Under the pieces are notes generated by a model, which was not told the DNA's origin, made no database searches, and saw only the letters and a list, made by a program, of their open reading frames with translations. 5,310 nt of DNA from positions 1 through 5,310 of the forward strand of contig CALQJP020000186.1 of assembly GCA_943330925.2 (NCBI GenBank), in the 5' to 3' direction. Positions 1 through 5,310 of this stretch are shown here, in pieces. The stretch comes from Chryseobacterium gleum. Lineage in GTDB: Bacteria > Bacteroidota > Bacteroidia > Flavobacteriales_D > Sanyastnellaceae. The translations under genes and the position numbers were made by a program. The number at the start of each line of letters is the position of its first letter. Position 1 is the first letter of the stretch.

Positions 1-1147
1 GACCATTCGCAGCAGGAGTGAATACATACCACGAATTGTCGAAAGGCACTTCATTCAAACCTAATACTGCATTCAACGGATCGTTGCAGCTGGTTCCTTC
101 CGGACAGTTTACATAGCGAATATCGCGTGTACCAAATTGAGCACCTGAAGCAACCTCAACACCATTCAAGTAAACCTTGTAGTTACCTGTGCCGGTCAAA
201 CCATTACCTGCTGAGTCATAAATCTCAAAGCGGTGACAGTTACTGTTGATACAAAATGTTGCATCATTACTGGTTCCTTGAGCAACAACGACGTTGTTGA
301 CGTCAAAAATTTTCCATGAAGTCTGGGTTGGATTCGCATCAGCAGTAATGTCAACAGTCACAATGCTTCCTGTTGTAACCAACACGTTGTTGTTGGTTGC
401 GGTGTTCGACGTTGCTGCATCCGTTACTGTAAGAGTAGCCGAATATGTGCCGCCTGCAGGATAGGTAACCACCGGATTCTGAGCAGTCGATGTCGACGGG
501 TTTCCCCCAGGGAACGACCAGTTGTAAGCGGTAATGTTACCTGAGCTGGTGCTGGTGTACTGCACATTTAAACAGTTCGTTCCGGTTGGAGCATAATTGA
601 ATTGTGCTGTCAATACAGGATACGAGCAGGTACCGTTGTTTTGAGTAGCGCATGCAGTGTAATTAGTAGCCATTGGGTCTGTACAACCCAAAATACCGCT
701 TGCTGTTACCTGCAACGTGAACGTACCTATTACCGCGTTGTAACCACCCGCCTGAATGTAGTACGTGTTGCCCACAGTGAGTTGCGCGCAAGTGAACGAC
801 AAAGAAGAACGGTAGGTTCCGCCGAAGTCGTCGTTGCACCCCAACTGTGTTCCTCCACAAGCTGAGTAGAGCGCAATACGCGTGTCGGTGTTTGTTCCCA
901 ACTGCGTTTCGATGACAACAGTTCCGCCAGTATAAACAAACGAATACCAAATGTCCTTGATGGCGGTTCCGCCACCGCAACTGGGGTTGGCCGCATTGGT
1001 CACTGTATTGGAATTGTTACAACTCACATAGCCGCCATTGACGGTTATCGGTATGGCGCTTGCGCACACATCGTTCACGGGAGCCTGCGCCAAGCCTACC
1101 AGTGAGGCAATAACACAGAACATAGTAGACAGTAAAAACTGCTTCAT
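1..1147 (-). CDS. Secreted multi-domain protein with PKD domain, N-terminal part (runs off left edge)
   Basis: An uninterrupted reading frame of 382 codons starts at the ATG at 1147-1145 and is still open at the left edge. Residues 1-22 look like a signal peptide (MKQFLLS, a hydrophobic core, then AQA before PVNDVC). Residues 23-148 resemble the beta-sandwich (PPC-like) module common in Bacteroidota exported proteins: NDVCASAIPI, DIWYSFVYTGG, DTRIALYSACGG, LGCNDDFGG and YYIQAGGYN. Residues 154-176 form the Cys/Asp-rich GCTDPxATNY...NNGTCSY motif. Residues 179-258 are a PKD domain (YNWSFPGG, NPVVTYPAGGTYSATLTVTD). Residues 262-347 are another beta module (TSWKIFD, FEIYDSAGNG). From 351 a second sandwich module begins (GTSCNDPLNA, WYVFTPAANG). 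Fourteen cysteines after the signal peptide suggest disulfides. Family knowledge suggests export, often by the type IX system, but the C-terminal sorting domain that would show this is outside the window. The biological role is unknown. No Shine-Dalgarno sequence is visible. The gene is divergent from polA. Confidence 0.9.
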   Translation of the reverse strand, partial: MKQFLLSTMFCVIASLVGLAQAPVNDVCASAIPITVNGGYVSCNNSNTVTNAANPSCGGGTAIKDIWYSFVYTGGTVVIETQLGTNTDTRIALYSACGGTQLGCNDDFGGTYRSSLSFTCAQLTVGNTYYIQAGGYNAVIGTFTLQVTASGILGCTDPMATNYTACATQNNGTCSYPVLTAQFNYAPTGTNCLNVQYTSTSSGNITAYNWSFPGGNPSTSTAQNPVVTYPAGGTYSATLTVTDAATSNTATNNNVLVTTGSIVTVDITADANPTQTSWKIFDVNNVVVAQGTSNDATFCINSNCHRFEIYDSAGNGLTGTGNYKVYLNGVEVASGAQFGTRDIRYVNCPEGTSCNDPLNAVLGLNEVPFDNSWYVFTPAANG

Positions 1148-1198
1148 GTTTTCGGTAATTTGAGGTTTATGGTTAGTTAACATCCTATAAAAGGTGAA

Positions 1199-1231
1199 GC
1201 AAAGTAGTTGATTATTGTCATGCACACAAAA
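1199..1231 (-). promoter_or_regulatory. Candidate Bacteroidota-type promoter for the secreted-protein gene
   Basis: Read on the minus strand, TTTTG (1231-1227) is followed after 20 bases by TACTTTGC (1206-1199). This resembles the Bacteroidota -33 TTTG / -7 TAnnTTTG promoter, with one base missing between TA and TTTG. Transcription would begin near 1192, giving a leader of about 45 bases before the ATG at 1147. The rest of the 1148-1299 intergenic region is AT-rich with no small gene. I found no equally good promoter pointing toward polA. This is inference from the sequence pattern only. Confidence 0.35.
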
Positions 1232-1299
1232 CTTTTTATCCGCTTTGCTTGGTGTGCTTTCACTTCACCGAAATTCGCATCCCAACTAAATCCCCTCGC

Positions 1300-4083
1300 A
1301 TGCTCTCCAAGGAAACCGATAAAAAACTATTCCTACTCGACGCATATGCCTTGATTTTCAGAGCATATTACGCCTTCATCAAGAACCCTCGAATCAACTC
1401 CAAGGGGCTCAACACATCAGCGATGTTCGGGTTTACCAATGTGCTGCTCGACATTCTCAAAAAAGAAAAACCCAGTCACCTGGCCGTGGTCTTCGATCCA
1501 CACGAAGAAACGATTCGGGTTGCGGAGTTTCCGGAGTACAAAGCCAATCGCGATGAAACTCCTGAAGATATTAAGCTTGCCTTTCCTTACATCGTGCGCA
1601 TCATCGAAGCCATGAACATTCCGGTCTATCAGGTAAGCAAATACGAGGCTGACGATGTTATTGGCACGTTGGCGAAAAAGGCGGAGCAAGCGGGCTTTAC
1701 TACGTATATGATGACAAGCGACAAAGACTACGGGCAGCTTGTTTCAGACAACATCTTCGTATACCGCCCGGGCCGCGGTGGCGGCGAGGCCGATATTCTC
1801 GGCGTACCGGAGGTGTGCGAAAAATTTGGGATCAGCAACGTTGCACAGGTCATCGACATCCTCGGTATGATGGGCGATGCGGTCGACAACATTCCGGGAA
1901 TTCCGGGAATTGGTGAAAAAACGGCAACGAAACTCGTTCAAGAATTCGGATCGCTCGAGGGGTTATTGGCTAATACCGACAAACTCAAAGGAAAGCAAAA
2001 AGAAAACGTCGAAAACAATACAGACATCGCACTGCTTTCCAAAAAGCTCGCGACCATCATTCTCGACGTGCCGGTAGATCTGGAAGAAGAGCGGCTTCTG
2101 GTAAGAGAGTTCGACAAAGAAAAGATTACCTCGGTTTTCGAAGAGTTGGAATTCAGAGCGCTGCTCAAGCGTGTAGTTGGCGAAACTCCCGTTGCTGATA
2201 AGGGCGTGCAAGGCGAGCTGTTTTTTGTGGAAGACACAGATGCGGAGAATGATCAACCGAAAACTTCCTATAAAACCCTTCAAGACGTGGCACACCACTA
2301 CCACCTGGTGCAGGAAGACGAAGACATTCACGCACTCGTGGAGCAGCTTAAAAAAGCAGCGATTTTTTGCTTCGATACGGAAACTACAGAGTTAGACCCT
2401 ATCAACGCTTCACTGGTAGGTATTTCATTTTCCATGAAGCCGCACGAGGCATTCTACCTACCCGTGCCGGCCGATGAAGAGCAAGCCAAAGTACTGCTGC
2501 ATCGATTCGCGCCGATTTTCGAAGATGCTTCGAAAGAACTCGTTGCGCAGAACTACAAATACGATTACAAGATGCTGCTTAAATATGGCATCAGTGTGCG
2601 CAATCGCATTTTCGACACCATGATAGCCCACTACCTCATGAACCCCGATGGTAAACACGGCATGGATGAACTCAGTGAAAATTACCTGCAGTACTCTCCG
2701 ATCTCGATCGAGACACTTATCGGGAAGAAAGGGAAATCGCAGGGCTCGATGGCCGATCTGGCGCCCGAAGCAGTCTCCGACTATGCCGCCGAAGATGCCG
2801 ATATAACCTTGCAATTGAAAGAACGGTTTGAACCCGAATTGCAGACAGGAAAAATCAGAAGCGTGTTCGATGATGTTGAAATTCCACTCATCACCGTGCT
2901 GGCCGACATGGAATGGGAGGGTGTAAAAGTGGACGAGCTCTTCCTCCGAAATTACAGCCAAACGCTGCAGGCCGATATACTCGCCGTCGAAGAAGAAGTA
3001 TGTGCCATGGCCGGCGAGAAATTCAATGTCGACTCGCCCAAACAGCTCGGTGTGATCTTGTTTGAAAAAATGAAAATCACCGACCAGGTGAAGAAAACGA
3101 AAACCGGACAATACAGCACCGACGAAGCCACGCTCTCCAAATTCGAACACGACAATCCTATCATCGCGCGCATACTCGACTACCGCGAATTGCGCAAACT
3201 GAAATCAACCTATGTGGATGCATTGCCGGAACTCATCAACAAACACACGGGAAGGGTGCACACCAACTACGGACAAACCGTAGCCGCTACAGGCCGATTG
3301 GCTTCAAACAATCCCAACCTGCAAAACATTCCTATTCGCACGCCTCGCGGAAAAGAAATTCGCAAAGCCTTCATTCCGCGCAACGAAGAATACACGCTGC
3401 TATCTGCCGACTATTCGCAAGTTGAATTGCGCATCATTGCATCGCTAAGCAACGATGAAAATATGTGTGAAGCTTTTTTGCACGGTGAAGACATTCACAA
3501 GGCAACTGCCGCCAAAGTGTTTGGCGTGCCGCTAAGCGAGGTAAGCAAAGACATGCGCTCCAAGGCCAAAGCAGTCAACTTCGGAATCATCTACGGACAG
3601 GGCGCTTTCGGCTTGGCTCAAAACCTAGGCATTCCGCGCGGTGAAGCCAAATCGATTATTGACGCGTATTTCCAGCAATTTGCAAGTTTGAAAAGCTACC
3701 AACATGAAACCATCGAGCTTGCCCGCAAGCAAGGTTACATCGAAACGATACTCGGTCGGCGCAGGTATTTGGCCGATATCAACTCAGCCAATGCCGTGGT
3801 GCGTGGGTTTGCAGAACGCAACGCCATCAACGCTCCCATCCAAGGCTCTGCTGCCGATATCATCAAAGTTGCCATGGTCAACCTCGATCGCGAAATCAAA
3901 AAGCGCAACATGCGTTCGCGCATGATTATGCAAGTGCACGATGAATTGGTTTTTGATGCACACCTCGCAGAGGTCGAAGAATTGAAAACGCTGGTCGCAG
4001 AAAAAATGAGCGGAGCAGTGCAGCTCCGTGTTCCGCTGGTTGTAGATATGAATACAGGTATTAATTGGCTTGAAGCGCATTAA
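1300..4083 (+). CDS. polA: DNA polymerase I (5'-nuclease, 3'-5' exonuclease and polymerase domains)
   Basis: This 927-residue protein fills gaps in DNA repair and removes RNA primers from Okazaki fragments in the cytoplasm. Residues about 8-300 are the 5'-nuclease (Asp14 in LDAYALIFRAYYAF, YKANR, YEADD at 115-119, SDKD at 140-143, DNIPGIPGIGEKTA helix-hairpin-helix from 196). An acidic linker follows. The proofreading domain (about 350-530) keeps Asp359 and Glu361 (DTE), Asn418/Asp422 (NYKYD) and Tyr495/Asp499 (YAAED), so it should be active. The polymerase domain keeps TGR (664-666), motif A Asp704 (DYSQVELR), motif B Arg753, Lys757, Phe761 and Tyr765, and motif C His-Asp-Glu at 880-882. From motif A to C the numbering is one less than in the 928-residue E. 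coli enzyme. The ATG at 1300 was chosen because homologues begin just before the KKLFLLDAYALI block; the frame also has an upstream TTG at 1249. No Shine-Dalgarno sequence is visible. The stop is TAA, 29 bases before a tRNA. Confidence 0.98.
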   Translation: MLSKETDKKLFLLDAYALIFRAYYAFIKNPRINSKGLNTSAMFGFTNVLLDILKKEKPSHLAVVFDPHEETIRVAEFPEYKANRDETPEDIKLAFPYIVRIIEAMNIPVYQVSKYEADDVIGTLAKKAEQAGFTTYMMTSDKDYGQLVSDNIFVYRPGRGGGEADILGVPEVCEKFGISNVAQVIDILGMMGDAVDNIPGIPGIGEKTATKLVQEFGSLEGLLANTDKLKGKQKENVENNTDIALLSKKLATIILDVPVDLEEERLLVREFDKEKITSVFEELEFRALLKRVVGETPVADKGVQGELFFVEDTDAENDQPKTSYKTLQDVAHHYHLVQEDEDIHALVEQLKKAAIFCFDTETTELDPINASLVGISFSMKPHEAFYLPVPADEEQAKVLLHRFAPIFEDASKELVAQNYKYDYKMLLKYGISVRNRIFDTMIAHYLMNPDGKHGMDELSENYLQYSPISIETLIGKKGKSQGSMADLAPEAVSDYAAEDADITLQLKERFEPELQTGKIRSVFDDVEIPLITVLADMEWEGVKVDELFLRNYSQTLQADILAVEEEVCAMAGEKFNVDSPKQLGVILFEKMKITDQVKKTKTGQYSTDEATLSKFEHDNPIIARILDYRELRKLKSTYVDALPELINKHTGRVHTNYGQTVAATGRLASNNPNLQNIPIRTPRGKEIRKAFIPRNEEYTLLSADYSQVELRIIASLSNDENMCEAFLHGEDIHKATAAKVFGVPLSEVSKDMRSKAKAVNFGIIYGQGAFGLAQNLGIPRGEAKSIIDAYFQQFASLKSYQHETIELARKQGYIETILGRRRYLADINSANAVVRGFAERNAINAPIQGSAADIIKVAMVNLDREIKKRNMRSRMIMQVHDELVFDAHLAEVEELKTLVAEKMSGAVQLRVPLVVDMNTGINWLEAH

Positions 4084-4099
4084 TACGTGTGTATATTCG
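4070..4099 (+). promoter_or_regulatory. Candidate promoter for the tRNA, overlapping the end of polA
   Basis: TTG at 4070-4072 is followed after 19 bases by TATATTCG at 4092-4099. This matches the Bacteroidota -7 consensus TAnnTTTG with one mismatch. Transcription would start around 4103-4106, a few bases before the mature tRNA 5' end at 4113. The -33 element lies inside the last codons of polA. The tRNA could also be made by read-through from polA, since no terminator lies between them. The call rests on pattern and position only. Confidence 0.35.
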
Positions 4100-4112
4100 C
4101 ACCCGAAATTTT

Positions 4113-4186
4113 GCACCCATAGCTCAGACGGTTAGAGCAACTGACTCATAATCAGTGGGTCCTTGGTTCGATCCCAAGTGGGTGCA
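4113..4186 (+). tRNA. tRNA with CAU anticodon (elongator Met, or possibly Ile2)
   Basis: The 74 bases fold into a complete cloverleaf. The acceptor stem GCACCCA/TGGGTGC has seven perfect pairs, the D stem is GCTC/GAGC with GG in its loop, the anticodon stem is ACTGA/TCAGT, and the T stem CTTGG/CCAAG carries loop TTCGATC. The anticodon loop is CTCATAA, so the anticodon is CAT at 4147-4149. The discriminator is A73 and the 3' CCA is not encoded. It is not an initiator tRNA: the first acceptor pair is a normal G1-C72 and the anticodon stem lacks the three consecutive G-C pairs. A CAU anticodon reads AUG as elongator Met, or AUA if C34 is converted to lysidine by TilS. The consecutive C4-G69 and C5-G68 pairs are reminiscent of TilS substrates, so identity is left open. 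A rho-independent terminator follows 11 bases downstream. Confidence 0.96.
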
Positions 4187-4197
4187 CTTAGACAGGA

Positions 4198-4222
4198 AAA
4201 AGCCCCGCGTTGCGGGGCTTTT
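4198..4222. terminator. Strong rho-independent terminator, probably bidirectional
   Basis: AAAAGCCCCGC (4198-4208) and GCGGGGCTTTT (4212-4222) form an 11-bp stem with a GTT loop. On the plus strand the hairpin is followed by a T-rich stretch (CTATTTTGTTATT) and would end the tRNA transcript and any polA read-through. On the minus strand the A-run at 4197-4201 becomes a U-run after the hairpin, so it can also end the selD transcript arriving from the right, whose stop codon is 35 bases away. Converging genes sharing one terminator is a common arrangement. Confidence 0.92.
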
Positions 4223-4257
4223 CTATTTTGTTATTCTGTCTCGATTGAATTCAACTG

Positions 4258-5301
4258 CTAACTCAACGCGATAAACTTCTCTTCTCTCTCCACCATCACG
4301 CCCACCGGCCGCGCAAAAGCACCACATCCGAAATCGCGCATGCGCTGCTCCAAAGAAGCAGCCGCTTGCGGCGGCACAGCAATGAGCAATCCTCCGCTCG
4401 TCTGCGGATCACACATTACAAGCAATTGCTGCAACGAAAGTTGATCAATCTTGGATGCATAATGTGCGTAATTCTTCATGGTCATATCCGGATAAATATG
4501 CGCTGATACATACGCATCCAAAAACGGATAAACCGGCAATGATGCAAAATCAACTCGAGCCGTAAGTCCGCTGGCCTCGCACATTTCCAGCAAATGACCG
4601 GCAAGGCCAAAGCCGGTCACATCGGTCATCGCATGCACATCCACATGCGATGCGATGTCTTCTCCTATTTTATTGAGTGTGCTCATGTAGGTTACGCACG
4701 TGTTTAGATGCTCAATATCCTTCAACTGTCCTCGCTTCATTGCGGCGGTTACGATGCCGGCCCCAAGAGGCTTCGTCAGGTATAGCACATCGCCTGCTTG
4801 CGCTCCACTGTTGCGCAACAAATTCGCTTTGCTCACACGACCGTTTACCGCCAATCCGAAAATCGGTTCTGTGCTTTCAATGCTATGACCACCCGCAAGC
4901 GGAATACCCGCCATTCGACAGATGTATCGGCCGCCTTCAATGACTTGCGAGGCAAACGCAGCGGGAATTTTTTCAATTGGCCATCCCAACACCGCGAGCG
5001 CCATCATGGGTTTTCCTCCCATAGCATACACATCGCTCAATGCATTGGCCGCTGCTATTTTCCCAAAGGTGTAAGCGTCGTCAACCATCGGCATGAAAAA
5101 ATCCGTAGTAGCTATCAGGCCTTCGTTTTCATTCCAGGCATATACCGCTGCGTCGTCGTGGGTTTCGCTGCCCACCCAAAGCAAAGGGTCACGCGGAAAC
5201 GCATCGTTCGTGTGCAAAATTTCTTTCAGTACCGCCGGTGAAATCTTACAACCACAACCGGAGCCCTTGCTGAACTGAGTAAGTTTTATTTCGTTCGTCA
5301 T
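4258..5301 (-). CDS. selD: Selenide, water dikinase (selenophosphate synthetase)
   Basis: The enzyme makes selenophosphate from selenide and ATP in the cytoplasm. Selenophosphate is the selenium donor for selenocysteine (SelA) and for 2-selenouridine in tRNA (MnmH/SelU). The protein is 347 residues, the same length as E. coli SelD, and aligns from its first residues (LTQFSKGSGCGCKISP). The catalytic Cys16 and Lys19 correspond to E. coli Cys17 and Lys20; the catalytic position is Cys, not an in-frame UGA for selenocysteine. The metal and ATP site residues are kept: Asp50 (HDDAAVY), Asp90 (NALSDVYAMGG), the glycine-rich AGGHS at 136-140, Asp227 (MTDVTGFGL) and DPQTSGGLL at 298-306. The N-terminal AIRS fold covers about 49-156 and the C-terminal AIRS_C fold about 169-345. 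The stop is TAG. The start is nine bases from the window edge, so its promoter or upstream operon partner is not visible. It converges on the tRNA/polA side. Confidence 0.97.
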   Translation of the reverse strand: MTNEIKLTQFSKGSGCGCKISPAVLKEILHTNDAFPRDPLLWVGSETHDDAAVYAWNENEGLIATTDFFMPMVDDAYTFGKIAAANALSDVYAMGGKPMMALAVLGWPIEKIPAAFASQVIEGGRYICRMAGIPLAGGHSIESTEPIFGLAVNGRVSKANLLRNSGAQAGDVLYLTKPLGAGIVTAAMKRGQLKDIEHLNTCVTYMSTLNKIGEDIASHVDVHAMTDVTGFGLAGHLLEMCEASGLTARVDFASLPVYPFLDAYVSAHIYPDMTMKNYAHYASKIDQLSLQQLLVMCDPQTSGGLLIAVPPQAAASLEQRMRDFGCGAFARPVGVMVEREEKFIALS

Positions 5302-5310
5302 GGTGTGCTA

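Noticed and set aside
602..996. Short open frames on both strands within the left-hand gene (602-865 plus, 663-980 and 730-996 minus)
   Set aside because: The continuous 382-codon minus-strand frame with signal peptide and known modules explains this DNA; the short frames are shadows.
1249..1299. Upstream TTG start that would extend PolA by 17 residues (MVCFHFTEIRIPTKSPR)
   Set aside because: It uses a TTG codon, the extension resembles nothing in PolA, and homologues begin close to the ATG at 1300. With that ATG the motif numbering matches E. coli PolA to within one residue.
2458..3150. 230-codon open frame on the minus strand inside polA
   Set aside because: It is antisense to a clearly conserved coding region and its translation shows no recognisable domain. 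It is explained by the codon composition of polA.
4096..4107. Small hairpin TTCG-CACC-CGAA followed by ATTTT, as a possible polA terminator
   Set aside because: A 4-bp stem with a short T-run is too weak. It also overlaps the candidate tRNA promoter.
4113..4186. Initiator tRNA-fMet
   Set aside because: The acceptor begins with a proper G-C pair and the anticodon stem does not have three consecutive G-C pairs.
4798..5241. 147-codon open frame on the plus strand inside selD
   Set aside because: It is antisense to selD, whose catalytic motifs and length are conserved; the antisense product shows no recognisable features.
5245..5256. Selenocysteine at the SelD active site
   Set aside because: The codons of the GCGCK motif encode ordinary cysteine; no in-frame UGA is present.

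Overview
The window looks like an ordinary chromosomal segment of a Bacteroidota bacterium, probably in or near Flavobacteriales. Three things point there: the left-hand secreted protein is built from domains typical of that phylum, no Shine-Dalgarno sequence is visible before any start codon, and the PolA N-terminus has the DAYALIFRAYYAF type seen in Bacteroidota. The genus cannot be read from the sequence.

Layout from left to right. Positions 1-1147 (minus strand) hold the N-terminal 382 codons of a large secreted, cysteine-rich, multi-domain protein that runs off the left edge. A 152-base divergent intergenic region follows, with a candidate promoter for that gene. Positions 1300-4083 (plus) hold a complete polA, encoding DNA polymerase I with intact 5'-nuclease, proofreading exonuclease and polymerase motifs. 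At 4113-4186 (plus) is a tRNA with a CAU anticodon. A strong GC-rich hairpin at 4198-4222 probably terminates transcription from both sides. Positions 4258-5301 (minus) hold a complete selD (selenide, water dikinase), whose start lies nine bases from the right edge.

The genes are not a functional unit. PolA serves DNA repair and Okazaki-fragment maturation. The tRNA serves translation and may be partly co-transcribed with polA, because no terminator separates them. SelD makes selenophosphate, whose user gene (selenouridine or selenocysteine synthesis) is not in the window and may lie just beyond the right edge. The secreted protein is probably a surface or exported adhesin-like or enzyme-associated protein, but its C-terminus is missing.

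I found no mobile element, CRISPR array, phage gene or convincing sign of an undescribed system. The most useful points for follow-up are the partial secreted protein, the Met versus Ile2 identity of the tRNA, the tRNA promoter apparently embedded in the end of polA, and the shared terminator.
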